Below are positions 25,958 to 35,238 of a stretch of 64,000 nt of DNA, in pieces; within the stretch, counting starts at the first letter, position 1, and each line of letters begins with the position of its first letter. This stretch comes from an uncultured Bacteroidales bacterium. Lineage in GTDB: Bacteria; Bacteroidota; Bacteroidia; Bacteroidales; Bacteroidaceae. The translations under genes were made by a program, and so were the position numbers. The notes under the pieces were generated by a model that saw nothing but the letters and a program-made list of their open reading frames with translations, did not search any database and was not told the origin of the DNA. The stretch lies in the NCBI GenBank assembly GCA_902768125.1, contig CACXKA010000008.1:1-64000 (forward strand), given 5' to 3'.

Positions 25958-26446
25958 AAATATTTTTAGTTAATAAAAATGAAAATGCGGTAAACACTAA
26001 ACTGAAGCTATCAGCTGTCAGCTTCTGTATGTCAAGGGACAGTCCCCTGTCATATATATTTCCCGCCGGAAATCTGCCCGAGGGGGGCTTTTCGCCTTTT
26101 AGGAAAAGGAGGGCCGTGCCGTTCGCCGTGGCGTAGGTGCCGCCCTCCCGTTGTTTTCTTATCGCACAGGGTGCCTGTCCCCGTGTGTTACTGATTAGAA
26201 TGCTATGATTGAGCGGACATAGTAGTTAACACTCTTAGCGTAGTTTGTTGCATAGCTTTATTGCTTGTTTCTTAGTCATGTTTTGTTGCTTTCATCTTGT
26301 TTTTCTTTTCATTTGCAAATATAATATGTCTATCATACAAAAACAAACATTAAGGGAGGAATTTCACTCAAACCCTTGGTGGTATTCCAGTGGTGGATGA
26401 TATCAACACGCTTGTCAGGAGCTTCTATCCTATTTTATATGTATAG

Positions 26447-26483
26447 AGAAAGAGCAGCACCCATCATTTGTGCTGCTCTTTCT
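26447..26483 (-). terminator. Terminator overlapping the 3' end of the CNNM gene
   Basis: A perfect 14-base stem, AGAAAGAGCAGCAC (26447-26460) with GTGCTGCTCTTTCT (26470-26483), and a 9-base loop. Its right arm lies inside the last codons of the leftward CNNM/CBS gene (stop at 26464), so coding and terminator sequence overlap. Confidence 0.75.
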
Positions 26484-27543
26484 GCATCTGCTTCCACTGC
26501 GCCTTGGCCAGTTCCTGCATGTCGACCACCTCGTCTTTCTCATCGACTATCTCGAAGCCGAGCATGGTCTCGATGACATCTTCCAGCGTGACGATGCCTC
26601 GCAGGGTGCCATACTCGTCGATGATGATGGAGATGTGCTCTTTCTTCTCGAGGAGTTTCTCCCAGATGGTGGAGACATCCTCATCTTCAGAGAAGGACAG
26701 GATGGGACGAGCCAGTTCACCCAGTTTGGTGTCGAACTTATCTTCCGCCAATCGTTCCAAAATTTCCTGACGGAGGACATAACCCGTTATATAGTCGCTC
26801 TCCTCGCCCTTATAAACAGGAATACGAGAGAAGTTCTTATATTCTTCATCATGATAGAACTCACTCAACGTCATCTCTTCCTCAGCCATCGCCACCACCA
26901 CACTTGGCGTCATGATTTCATGAGCCGCCACACTATCAAGTTTCAGCAAGTTCTGAATCATGCGATTCTCTTTCTTCTCCAGCACGCCCTCTTCTGTGCC
27001 CACCGTCACCATTGCTGCCACTTCATCACGAGTGACCGACTCCTGCGTGGTGGTGTTTCCAACCACATGCGTGATTTTCTCCAAGAGTATCACCAGCACA
27101 TACGTCATTATTATATATATGTGTATGATACTGCTTGCTGGCAATGCCAGTTTACGCCAGTAGGTTGAGCCTATCGTCTTAGGCACAATCTCGGAGAAAA
27201 CAAGAATGAGGAAAGTGAACACACCTGAGACAATACCGACAAAAAGACTGGTCTCGTCAGAGGTTGCATAGTGGGAAGAAGCATATCCTGCCGCCGTAGA
27301 ACCCACTAAGGTTGCTCCCACAGTATTGGCAATCGTATTGACAATCAGAATAGCAGAAATAGGACGGTCAATATTGGTCTTATACTGTTTGAGTCGCTGC
27401 CATCCCCTGGCACCTTGTGTCTCCAGGGTGGTGATATATGACATGGGGGTTGAAAGAATCGTAGCTTCGAGCACAGAGCAAAGTGCTGAAATCAATAACG
27501 ACAACAACATGTAGATGATTAAAAGGCCTATCTGAGCATCCAT
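26464..27543 (-). CDS. CNNM/CBS-domain membrane protein (HlyC/CorC-like)
   Basis: 359 residues. The N-terminal CNNM (DUF21) domain has three to four membrane helices (about 5-27, 60-80, 88-112 and 135-155) and the ATILSTPMSYI motif. A CBS pair follows (about 205-335), with MTPSVVVAM and IDEYGTLRGIVTLEDVIE. The usual C-terminal CorC/HlyC domain is largely missing; the protein ends soon after the second CBS domain. Members are linked to magnesium or other cation homeostasis. It is a single gene; the stop codon overlaps its own terminator hairpin. Confidence 0.85.
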   Translation of the reverse strand: MDAQIGLLIIYMLLSLLISALCSVLEATILSTPMSYITTLETQGARGWQRLKQYKTNIDRPISAILIVNTIANTVGATLVGSTAAGYASSHYATSDETSLFVGIVSGVFTFLILVFSEIVPKTIGSTYWRKLALPASSIIHIYIIMTYVLVILLEKITHVVGNTTTQESVTRDEVAAMVTVGTEEGVLEKKENRMIQNLLKLDSVAAHEIMTPSVVVAMAEEEMTLSEFYHDEEYKNFSRIPVYKGEESDYITGYVLRQEILERLAEDKFDTKLGELARPILSFSEDEDVSTIWEKLLEKKEHISIIIDEYGTLRGIVTLEDVIETMLGFEIVDEKDEVVDMQELAKAQWKQMQKEQHK

Positions 27544-27656
27544 ACGTTTACACCTTTTAAGTTGTTCATCATGTTATTATCAACAGAATTTATAGGGCGG
27601 CCACTGTTTTCCGCCGGATAACTGTCTGAGTCCATTTTCTTTTTATTACATGAATA

Positions 27657-28319
27657 CTAAAGTTTGTCACCATAAGCCAGGTCACCTGCGTCACCCAAGC
27701 CTGGTACAATATAACAATGCTCGTTCAATTCAGGATCAATCGCAGCACACCAAAGCGTCACATTGTCATAGTCAGCAAATGCCTTCTTGATATAATCAAC
27801 GCCTTTCTGTGCGGCAATGACACAACAAAGATGCACGGTGGCGGGAACGCCTTTGGTACAAAATGCGTGATAGCCCAATTCCAGGCTTCTTCCTGTCGCC
27901 AACATCGGATCTGCAATGATGAGGGTCTTGCCTGTCAAATCAGGAGAGGCAATATACTCAATCTTGATGCCGACATTCTTGCATTCTTTGTCTTTGTAGT
28001 AACGATAAGCAGACACAAAAGCATTTCCTGCATGATCAAACACATCAAGGAATCCCTGATGGTAAGGTAACCCTGCACGAAAGATGGTGGACAAAACAAT
28101 CTCATCATCTGCCGTAGATGCTTTTGCTGTAGCAAGAGGGGTCTCAATCTCCTTGTCCGAATACCGAAGCGTCTTGCTGATCTCATAGGCCATCATCTGA
28201 CCGATGCGCGCCAAGTTAAATCGGAAGCGAGCTCGATCTTTCTGGACATTGACATCCCGAAGTTCTGCAACATATTGGTTTATAACCGTGTTCTGCTTAG
28301 CAAAATTTACTACTTTCAT
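27657..28319 (-). CDS. upp: Uracil phosphoribosyltransferase
   Basis: 220 residues from ATG 28319; a TTG seven codons earlier would overlap the -7 box. The PRPP-binding motif is ADPMLATGRSLELG, and the uracil-binding region near the C-terminus is YIVPGLGDAGDLAYG, both typical of UPRTases. It converts uracil and PRPP to UMP in pyrimidine salvage. A TACCTTTG box at 28338-28345 leaves a leader of under 20 bases. Confidence 0.92.
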   Translation of the reverse strand: MKVVNFAKQNTVINQYVAELRDVNVQKDRARFRFNLARIGQMMAYEISKTLRYSDKEIETPLATAKASTADDEIVLSTIFRAGLPYHQGFLDVFDHAGNAFVSAYRYYKDKECKNVGIKIEYIASPDLTGKTLIIADPMLATGRSLELGYHAFCTKGVPATVHLCCVIAAQKGVDYIKKAFADYDNVTLWCAAIDPELNEHCYIVPGLGDAGDLAYGDKL

Positions 28320-28637
28320 TGTATCGTAGATTTGATGCAAAGGTAGCGATATTTTTTTACTTATAAAACTTTTAGCTGAAAATATCAGGAATCCGTGTCC
28401 CTATTGACAATAAATTGTTCCTTTTTTGTCACATTCAAGGAGAAAAACACATTTCAGAAACGGGAAACACACAAAAACTTCTTGAAATGTTTTTATTTCT
28501 ACATTTTTTCTATAACTTTGCATAAAATTAGTTAAAACATCTCTTCGGCTTTACAGCCATCAATATAAAGCGTAGTCTTTACGAGCAATGAGGGCTTTTG
28601 GTCCGTTGCACGTAGGAGACGAGCCACCAAAACAACA
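28320..28637 (+). promoter_or_regulatory. Divergent upp/polysaccharide promoter region with leader hairpin
   Basis: The leftward upp box TACCTTTG lies at 28338-28345 and a rightward TAACTTTG at 28513-28520. The rightward transcript would have a leader of about 115 bases. At its end TTTTGGT (28596-28602) can pair with ACCAAAA (28626-28632), closing a 23-base loop just before the ATG at 28638. This could mask the ribosome-binding region of the sugar transferase gene. No UpxY/NusG-like antiterminator gene is visible in the window. Confidence 0.5.
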
Positions 28638-30020
28638 ATGGGAACAGAAAAGAATCTCCAATTTGGCGTGTACATCATTGACACGGTATTATTGACAGCA
28701 TTCATGATTGGGCTCTATCAACTCATGTGCCATATCGCACCTGATTTATTGAACCATATCGACTCCCTCAGGATGATTCTTATCTACGTCATCAGCTTTT
28801 CCATCAGCTATTTCTTGTTCCCATCCTTAGTTCCCCTCCGTCTCATTAAGGCTGAAGCCATCATCACACGAGTTGCATCCACCTGTTTCATGATGCTTCT
28901 CTTTGTTTCACTGATCATCTTTGTTTCTCGTCCTTTCGAGAATTTCCCTCGTGCCTTCCTCTTCTTGTCCATGACAGCCTATTTTGTCTTTTTGTTGGTG
29001 GAACGCTTCATCATAAAGGCAATACTCACAAAAGTCAGGGCGAAAAGGAAAAACTTGAAGAATGTCGTGCTGATTGGCAATGAAGCAACGGTCTATCAAC
29101 TTTACGAGAAACTCAAGACCCCAATCTACGGATACAACATCGTCGGTTTCTTCTATGATGGACCATGCAGTAACGAGGAAATCACGAAATTGAGACTGGG
29201 TGGTGTGAGTGACATTTATGGTTGGCTCACCACTCACCCTGAAATCAACGAGATTTATGGCTATTTCCCAAAAGAGCAGTATGACACCATCAACATGATG
29301 AGTAAATTCTGCGATAATCATTTAATTCGATTTTATTATATCCCAGCCATCAATGTGTTCAAGGGCAACATGACCATCTCGTTCTTGGAAGAGATTCCAG
29401 TCATCGTACGTCGTGAGGAGCCTTTGAGAAACGGCATCAACAAATGGACCAAGAGAATCTTTGACATCGTCTTCTCTTCTTTGGTTCTTTTGTTAGTGTT
29501 CCCTTGGGTTTTCGCATGGGTGGCTATCATGCTAAAGATTCAATCGCCAGGTGCCATCTTCTCCCTTCAGGAGCGGACGGGGTTGGATGGAAAGATCTTC
29601 AAGTGCATCAAGTTCCGTACCAAGAAGATGGACGCTGATGCGGAGGAAAGCTTAGACGATTCCACCTTCCCGTTTGGCGACTTCTTGCAAAAAACGAATA
29701 TCGATGAATTTCCACAGTTCATCAACGTCTTTTTGGGCGATATGTCCGTCGTGGGGCCACGTCCTTATATGGTCAAGCAGACATCAGCGTATTCACGATT
29801 GATCAGTTACTTCATGGTGCGGCATTTCGCAAAACCAGGCATCACAGGCTTGGCACAAGTGACAGGATTCCGTGGGGAAGCTCGCTATATCGACCAGATG
29901 GAGGGACGCGTGAAGAAAGACATCGAGTATATCGAGAACTGGACATTCCTGCTTGACCTCAAGATCATTGGCAAGACCATCACCCACCTATTCAGGAAAG
30001 ACAAGGGAGATACGAATTGA
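28638..30020 (+). CDS. WcaJ-type undecaprenyl-phosphate sugar phosphotransferase
   Basis: 460 residues. Four hydrophobic helices (about 12-115), then a cytoplasmic Rossmann-like region (NVVLIGNEATVYQLYEKL), then one helix near 285 leading into the bacterial sugar transferase domain. That domain has KRIFDIVFSS, FKCIKFRTKKMDADAE, TNIDEFPQF and VVGPRPYM. These enzymes place the first sugar phosphate on the lipid carrier and so start repeat-unit synthesis for a capsule or exopolysaccharide. No other sugar gene is directly adjacent; the locus resumes at 33213. A second, short initiating enzyme is encoded at 49095. Confidence 0.9.
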   Translation: MGTEKNLQFGVYIIDTVLLTAFMIGLYQLMCHIAPDLLNHIDSLRMILIYVISFSISYFLFPSLVPLRLIKAEAIITRVASTCFMMLLFVSLIIFVSRPFENFPRAFLFLSMTAYFVFLLVERFIIKAILTKVRAKRKNLKNVVLIGNEATVYQLYEKLKTPIYGYNIVGFFYDGPCSNEEITKLRLGGVSDIYGWLTTHPEINEIYGYFPKEQYDTINMMSKFCDNHLIRFYYIPAINVFKGNMTISFLEEIPVIVRREEPLRNGINKWTKRIFDIVFSSLVLLLVFPWVFAWVAIMLKIQSPGAIFSLQERTGLDGKIFKCIKFRTKKMDADAEESLDDSTFPFGDFLQKTNIDEFPQFINVFLGDMSVVGPRPYMVKQTSAYSRLISYFMVRHFAKPGITGLAQVTGFRGEARYIDQMEGRVKKDIEYIENWTFLLDLKIIGKTITHLFRKDKGDTN

Positions 30021-30090
30021 AAGAAAATAACTTATTAAAAGAGAACAAAATACAAGTAGAATATAAATCATTAACAACAAAACATTAACA

Positions 30091-30732
30091 ATGGCTATTT
30101 TAGATATTTTCAAGAAAAAGAAGGAGAATGTGGGAGGAATGGAAGATTTCATGACCCTGATTCGTGTTTACTTCCAGAGTGTGTTGGCGGCAAACTTGGG
30201 TATTTCCAATCTTTCTGCCCTACCCGACCTGCTCACCTTCAAACGCACGCTTCATATTGCGACGGTCAACAACAAATTAGGACTCGGAGAGAAAAAGGCT
30301 TGTGCCAAGATGCTCCAAGACCTGTATGGTATCAGCGACGGTTTCTTCAAGGAAATCGACCAGAGCATCAAGAAAGGATGCCGCACACAGAATGATGTAG
30401 GTCGTTATCTCTACATGTTCCAAGGATTCACCCAAGACACTATGATGCTGGTGGGTAACATCCTGAAATGGAAGTTCCGCATCCCAGGTTTCTTGAAGAA
30501 GATGGTGAGGAAATTGACCGACAGCACCGTTCACGATATTCTGACCAAAGACAACTGGGATGATGAGGGTGTGAGAAAGTCTGTGTTCTCCGTTCGTCGC
30601 TATCAGCAGATGCTGGGATTCAGCGAGGCATGGATTCAGGAATATGTCTATAACCTCATTACTTTGGCGAAAAAAGAGCCTAATCCATCTGACGAAGAAG
30701 TGGCAAAGGCACAAGCCAAAATGAAAAAATAA
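30091..30732 (+). CDS. Conserved hypothetical cytoplasmic protein
   Basis: 213 residues with no signal peptide or membrane helix. The N-terminus is basic (MAILDIFKKKKENVG) and the rest is mainly helical (MEDFMTLIRVYFQSVLAAN, GLGEKKACAKMLQDLYG, VGRYLYMFQGFTQDTMMLVG). I do not recognise a family. It stands alone between the sugar transferase gene and the zapB/zapA-like pair; an A/T-rich leader of 70 bases precedes it. Codon use looks like that of its neighbours. Confidence 0.7.
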   Translation: MAILDIFKKKKENVGGMEDFMTLIRVYFQSVLAANLGISNLSALPDLLTFKRTLHIATVNNKLGLGEKKACAKMLQDLYGISDGFFKEIDQSIKKGCRTQNDVGRYLYMFQGFTQDTMMLVGNILKWKFRIPGFLKKMVRKLTDSTVHDILTKDNWDDEGVRKSVFSVRRYQQMLGFSEAWIQEYVYNLITLAKKEPNPSDEEVAKAQAKMKK

Positions 30733-30836
30733 GGTCAAACAAGAAAAAAAACGGCAAAAGGGTTGGATAAATCCGACCAAATATATAAATTTGCATAAAA
30801 TTTCGTAATCCGCGTTAAACGCACACATCGATTCAC

Positions 30837-31163
30837 ATGACAGCAGAAGAAAGACAGTCAATGAAAAGTTTTGAAGCGAAGGTACGCCAAGTCCTCGCTC
30901 AATTCCGTGTGCTCAAGCAAGAAAATGCCGACCTGTATGCTGAACTGGAAGGCAGGGATGTAGAGATTAAGAAGCTTCAAGCCGAACTGGCTCAGAGCAA
31001 AAATGATTACAACAATCTGAAATTGGCCAAGATGATTGAAATCAGCGATGCCGACATCAAGGAATCAAAGATGAAAATCACCCGATTGGTTCGAGAGATC
31101 AACAAATGTATCAGCATTCTATCCACCGGCACGGAAGATGACGGTAGCGATATAAAAGAATAA
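30837..31163 (+). CDS. Coiled-coil protein upstream of zapA
   Basis: 108 residues, almost entirely coiled coil (RQVLAQFRVLKQENADLYAE, EIKKLQAELAQSKNDYNNLK). A TAAATTTG box lies at 30786-30793. It is 55 bases upstream of zapA. Short coiled-coil proteins next to zapA, such as the ZapB type, help organise the Z-ring, so a division role is plausible, but this is inferred from shape and position. Confidence 0.65.
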   Translation: MTAEERQSMKSFEAKVRQVLAQFRVLKQENADLYAELEGRDVEIKKLQAELAQSKNDYNNLKLAKMIEISDADIKESKMKITRLVREINKCISILSTGTEDDGSDIKE

Positions 31164-31218
31164 GCATTCGAACAATCAGTAAGAATACCGCTTATCCACC
31201 AAAAAGAGTTCATCTGTC

Positions 31219-31512
31219 ATGGCAAATAAACTAAACATTAACGTAACGATTGAAGGTATCCAGTTGCCACTTCAGGTATCAACACCCGAAGAGGAAAAGG
31301 TGTATCGTGACGCTGCAGCCAACATCCAGCGTCGCATTCAGCGATTGCGCGATGCTTATCCCAACTTGACAAATGACAAGTACTACTATGTGATGGCAAT
31401 GCTCAACACTGCTGCCGAAGCCGTGAAGGCATCAGACAGAACAGACACGCAGCCATACATAGAGATGATGCATGATCTTGAAAAAGAGATCGAATCTCTC
31501 GACGTCAAATAA
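31219..31512 (+). CDS. zapA: Cell division protein ZapA
   Basis: 97 residues, the ZapA length. It opens with NVTIEGIQLPLQVSTPEEEK, read with the following YRDAAANIQRRI helix, which is the ZapA globular head; the rest forms the coiled-coil tail. ZapA crosslinks FtsZ filaments at the division site. It follows a coiled-coil gene and precedes a structured spacer and rny. Confidence 0.88.
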   Translation: MANKLNINVTIEGIQLPLQVSTPEEEKVYRDAAANIQRRIQRLRDAYPNLTNDKYYYVMAMLNTAAEAVKASDRTDTQPYIEMMHDLEKEIESLDVK

Positions 31513-31640
31513 GACGTTCACCACCCTCTCGTACATTATTAATAATGTGAGAGGTTTACGTATCACGAACATTAAGGCACAATTTCAGGTGTTCACATAC
31601 ATATCCAGATGTGAATGACTTGAATTGTGCTTTTTCAATA
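31513..31640 (+). ncRNA. Candidate structured RNA in the zapA-rny spacer
   Basis: Two strong helices fill this spacer. Helix 1 (31525-31554): CCTCTC, a 2-base bulge, ACATTATT, then AATAATGT and GAGAGG. Helix 2 (31577-31630): GCACAATT with AATTGTGC, and an inner TTCACAT / ATGTGAA, followed by five Ts, which looks like a terminator. The whole could be a 3' UTR-derived small RNA or simply the zapA terminator plus a second fold. In Proteobacteria the 6S RNA gene lies next to zapA; a comparable role here is only a hypothesis. Confidence 0.5.
31577..31635 (+). terminator. Terminator between zapA and rny
   Basis: Outer stem GCACAATT / AATTGTGC, inner stem TTCACAT / ATGTGAA, then TTTTT. It would end transcripts coming through zapA. 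Confidence 0.75.
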
Positions 31641-31670
31641 TTGTAAAACCCAATAAACAAAACTATTAAC

Positions 31671-33191
31671 ATGGATATAATATTAATCATAAGCATTGCC
31701 ATTGGCTGCTTGATTTTAGGATGCGTGATAGGTTTTATCCTCTTCCGCTACATCATCAAGCAGAAGTATAACCAAATTATTAAAGAGGCTGAAATTGAAG
31801 CAGATGCACTTAAGGAAAAGAAACAGCTGGAGCTCAAGGAAAAGTTCCTAAACAGGAAATCCGAGCTTGACAAAGAAGCCAACCAGCGCAACCAAAAGAT
31901 GCAGGCATATGAGAACAAACTGAAGCAGCGCGAGCTCACCCTGAATCAGCAGAGCGACGAACTCCAGAAGAAGCAGAACGAGGTGGAATCTCAGCGAATC
32001 AACCTCACAAAACAGCAGGAAAGATTGGACGTGCTCATCACTGACCAACGTTCCAAATTGGAGGCAATCTCTGGCTTGACCACCGAGGAAGCAAGAGAAT
32101 CCCTCATCGAATCTCTGAAAGACGAAGCCAAAACACAGGCTCAGCAATACATCAACGAAATCATCGACGAGGCAAAGATGACCGCCAACAAGGAGGCGAA
32201 GAAGATTGTCATCCAGTCCATTCAGCGTGTGGCAAGTGAAACAGCTGTGGAGAATTCCGTTAGCGTGTTCCACATTGAATCCGACGAAGTGAAAGGTCGA
32301 GTGATTGGTCGTGAAGGTCGCAACATCCGTGCATTGGAGGCTGCCACCGGTACTGAAATCGTGGTGGATGACACCCCTGAGGCTATCGTCATCAGTGCAT
32401 TCGATCCTATCCGTCGTGAGATTTGCCGTTTGGCACTTCATCAGTTGGTTGCCGATGGTCGCATCCATCCAGCCCGCATCGAGGAAGTGGTTGCCAAGGT
32501 GAAGAAACAAGTGGAAGACGAAATTGTGGAGACGGGTAAGCGTACTTGCATCGACATGGGTGTACACGGCTTGCATCCAGAATTGGTACGTATCGTCGGT
32601 AAGATGAAATACCGTTCTTCTTATGGTCAGAACCTCTTGCAGCACGCACGCGAAACCGCAAACCTTTGTGCGGTGATGGCTGCAGAACTGGGTCTCAACC
32701 CCAAGAAGGCTCGCCGTGCTGGTCTGCTGCACGATATCGGTAAGGTGCCAGATGAGCAGATTGAGATTCCACATGCACTCTATGGTGCACAGTTGGCAGA
32801 GAAATACAAGGAGAAGCCAGATATCTGCAATGCCATCGGTGCTCACCACGATGAGATGGAAATGACCACATTGCTGGCACCAATCGTACAGGTTTGTGAC
32901 GCCATCAGTGGTGCCCGTCCTGGTGCTCGTAGAGAAATTGTCGAGGCATACCTCAAGCGTCTCAATGACCTTGAGAACCTTGCAGCAAGCTATCCAGGTG
33001 TCACCAAGACCTACGCCATTCAGGCAGGTCGCGAGTTACGTGTCATCGTGGGTGCCGACAAGATTTCCGACAAGGAAATTGATGCACTCAGCGCCGACAT
33101 CGCCAAGAAGATTCAGGATGAGATGACCTACCCAGGACAGGTGAAGATCACCGTCATCCGCGAGACTCGCGCTGTGGCGTTCGCCAAGTAA
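31671..33191 (+). CDS. rny: Ribonuclease Y
   Basis: 506 residues in the classic layout: an N-terminal membrane helix (about 3-25), a long coiled coil (30-190), a KH domain with [13 protein letters not shown] (about 208-260), and an HD domain with [11 protein letters not shown] and LLHDIGK, plus a later HHDEME segment. RNase Y is a membrane-bound endonuclease that starts mRNA decay. The wzi-like gene starts 21 bases after its stop. Confidence 0.96.
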   Translation: MDIILIISIAIGCLILGCVIGFILFRYIIKQKYNQIIKEAEIEADALKEKKQLELKEKFLNRKSELDKEANQRNQKMQAYENKLKQRELTLNQQSDELQKKQNEVESQRINLTKQQERLDVLITDQRSKLEAISGLTTEEARESLIESLKDEAKTQAQQYINEIIDEAKMTANKEAKKIVIQSIQRVASETAVENSVSVFHIESDEVKGRVIGREGRNIRALEAATGTEIVVDDTPEAIVISAFDPIRREICRLALHQLVADGRIHPARIEEVVAKVKKQVEDEIVETGKRTCIDMGVHGLHPELVRIVGKMKYRSSYGQNLLQHARETANLCAVMAAELGLNPKKARRAGLLHDIGKVPDEQIEIPHALYGAQLAEKYKEKPDICNAIGAHHDEMEMTTLLAPIVQVCDAISGARPGARREIVEAYLKRLNDLENLAASYPGVTKTYAIQAGRELRVIVGADKISDKEIDALSADIAKKIQDEMTYPGQVKITVIRETRAVAFAK

Positions 33192-33212
33192 AAAACTCGT
33201 CTTGCCATCAAC

Positions 33213-34739
33213 ATGAAGAAAGTTCTAACAATCTCATTATTGGCAATATCCATACATGCCTTTGCCCAGTCACTTGATTTGGGTAAAGGCATTTCTTATT
33301 CCATCGAGACGTCGGGAGCATTGTCCGACGGGAAGAATGCGCCCCTTTGGCTCACTGCCAACCGATACGGTCTCCCCTCTGTCGAAAGGAATTCCGCCTA
33401 TCTTCGTGGAGGTATCTTCAGGAGCGTGGAGCAAGATGCTGACAGACATTGGGGCATTGGATATGGTGCAGACCTGGTCGTTTCCTCCAACCACACCAGC
33501 GATTTCTTCGTACAGCAACTTTATGCTGACGTGCGATGGCAGAAGGGAACACTCACCATTGGTCAGAAAGAGCAACCCATGCAGTTGAAGAACAACGAGC
33601 TGAGTAGTGGTTCGCAAACGCTCGGCATCAATGCCCGACCCTATCCTGAGATTCGTCTTGCCCTACCCGATTATTGGGACATTCCTTTCACCAAGGGTTT
33701 CCTCGGCTTCAAGGGTCACTTGGCTTTCGGTCTGTACACCGACAACCATTTCCAGAAAAACTTTGCTTACGGACATGGAGATTATGACGAAGATGTGCTC
33801 ATGCACACCAAAGCAGGCTATCTCCGAATCGGAAAGAAAGATAAGCCTTTCACCGCCGAGGTGGGATTGGAAATGGCATCGCAGTTTGGTGGCACCCATT
33901 ACAAATACAAAGGCGGTCAATATAAGATTGGCAAGAACGGCAGGAATTTCAAGTCTTTCTGGCACGCATTCGTAGGCGGTGGCTCCGACCCCATGAGGGA
34001 TGGAGACGTACCCAACAACGAGGGCAACATGCTCGGAAGCTGGGTGGTGCGCTTGAACTACGACACGCCTGACGCCCGATTGGGACTCTATGCCGACCAT
34101 TTCTTCGAAGACCATTCAGGCATGTTCCATCTCGACTACGACGGCTATGCCTACGAAAACGGGCAGATGAAGAAGAAGGACAACCGCTATCTGGTCTATC
34201 CCCTCAAGGATATCATGCTCGGTGCTGACATTCACCTGAAGAACTTCCAATGGGTGACCGATGCGGTGGTGGAATACGTCTATACACGATATCAGAGTGG
34301 TCCTGTCTACACAGACCGCACGCCACAGAACCTCGACCATATCGGCGGTGTGGACGATTATTACAACAACAGCATCCTGCCTGGTTGGCAACATTGGGGA
34401 CAGACCTTGGGCAACCCCTTGTATCGTTCCCCCATCTACAACGACGACCACAAGCTCATCTTCGAGAGCAACCGATTCACTGCTTGGCACGTGGGCTTTG
34501 CAGGACAACCCACTCCTGAGCTTCATTATCGTCTCCGTGCCTCTTGGCAAGAAGGACTGGGCACCTACGACATGCCTTATTGCAATCCCAGACATAACGT
34601 CAGCATTGGTTTGGAAACCTGCTACGATGCCAGCCGTCTTTTCAAGGGTCTCAGCATCGGTGCCGCCCTCGGACTTGACCGTGGCGAACTGATGGGCAAC
34701 AACACAGGTGGCGTCATCACATTAAAACTGAAACGATAG
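33213..34739 (+). CDS. Wzi-like outer-membrane capsule assembly protein
   Basis: 508 residues with a signal peptide (MKKVLTISLLAISIHAFAQ). The mature part is a beta-barrel type with many alternating aromatic strands. The first section (APLWLTANRYGLPSVE...) and the DYWDIPFTKGFLGFKGHLAFG segment match the Wzi capsule-assembly pattern. Wzi-like proteins anchor or organise capsule at the outer membrane. It is the first gene of the rightward polysaccharide run, and the next start is only 6 bases away. Confidence 0.85.
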   Translation: MKKVLTISLLAISIHAFAQSLDLGKGISYSIETSGALSDGKNAPLWLTANRYGLPSVERNSAYLRGGIFRSVEQDADRHWGIGYGADLVVSSNHTSDFFVQQLYADVRWQKGTLTIGQKEQPMQLKNNELSSGSQTLGINARPYPEIRLALPDYWDIPFTKGFLGFKGHLAFGLYTDNHFQKNFAYGHGDYDEDVLMHTKAGYLRIGKKDKPFTAEVGLEMASQFGGTHYKYKGGQYKIGKNGRNFKSFWHAFVGGGSDPMRDGDVPNNEGNMLGSWVVRLNYDTPDARLGLYADHFFEDHSGMFHLDYDGYAYENGQMKKKDNRYLVYPLKDIMLGADIHLKNFQWVTDAVVEYVYTRYQSGPVYTDRTPQNLDHIGGVDDYYNNSILPGWQHWGQTLGNPLYRSPIYNDDHKLIFESNRFTAWHVGFAGQPTPELHYRLRASWQEGLGTYDMPYCNPRHNVSIGLETCYDASRLFKGLSIGAALGLDRGELMGNNTGGVITLKLKR

Positions 34740-34745
34740 GCAATC

Positions 34746-35177
34746 ATGAGGAAACTACTCTACATCATCATATCCGCTTGCCTTCTCACGGCATGTGAGT
34801 TGGAGACACCGAGCAATGGGGACTTTGACGGCAACTGGCAATTGCGTCAGGTGGACACTCTCGCCACAGGCGGAAGATGCGACATGACCTACAGCTACAT
34901 CTACTGGGCAGTGGAAAGTCACGTCCTCTTGGTGAGAGACATCGACAATGAGAACCTGAAGATTGTCTTCCATTTCGACAAATCGGCAGACAAGATATGG
35001 ATTTACAACCCAAACTTCTGGGTGACCAAAGACGAGTTGATTCCTTTGGAAAACGACAGTTTACTGACGCCTCTGGGCATTATGGGGATTCGCGACACTT
35101 TCAACATCGAGAAGCTGAACCACAGCAATTTGGTCGTCCAAAACCGTGCCTACAAACTCCATTTTAGAAAATATTAA
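34746..35177 (+). CDS. Small lipocalin-like lipoprotein
   Basis: 143 residues. Lipoprotein signal MRKLLYIIISACLLTACELE, cysteine at 17. The mature part begins with a G-N-W motif (DGNWQLRQVDT) and is beta-rich, typical of lipocalin-like Bacteroidetes lipoproteins. It is 6 bases after the wzi-like gene, so the two are co-transcribed and it may assist the barrel or surface polysaccharide. No specific function can be given. Confidence 0.7.
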   Translation: MRKLLYIIISACLLTACELETPSNGDFDGNWQLRQVDTLATGGRCDMTYSYIYWAVESHVLLVRDIDNENLKIVFHFDKSADKIWIYNPNFWVTKDELIPLENDSLLTPLGIMGIRDTFNIEKLNHSNLVVQNRAYKLHFRKY

Positions 35178-35238
35178 CCATGCAGCACAATACGCAACAC
35201 TTTTTCACGTTATATAAATAAACGTAACTATATTCTGC

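Larger units (their letters stand above)
25588..26463. other. Gene-poor relic region
   Basis: No intact gene in about 875 bases. Contents: a repeat with AATTTGAG units and a CTCAGCTCGTCGTAACC core (about 25620-25665); the tail of an HU-like gene (25762-25870); a terminator-like hairpin (25933-25957); a GC-rich block at about 26010-26190 with several hairpins (GAAGCT/AGCTTC, ATTTCC/GGAAAT, GGAGGGC/GCCCTCC, ACAGG/CCTGT); and a 14-codon leftward frame from ATG 26280 that may be the start of a lost gene. The GC-rich block differs in base composition from its A/T-rich flanks. It reads as decayed mobile or accessory DNA. Confidence 0.6.

Noticed and set aside
26236-26280. 14-codon leftward frame MTKKQAIKLCNKLR
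   Set aside because: Too short to call a gene; possibly the start of a decayed one. A different frame continues for about 20 codons, but no family could be named.
31848-32849. 333-codon leftward frame opposite rny
   Set aside because: Antisense to RNase Y KH/HD domains; Cys/His-rich nonsense composition.
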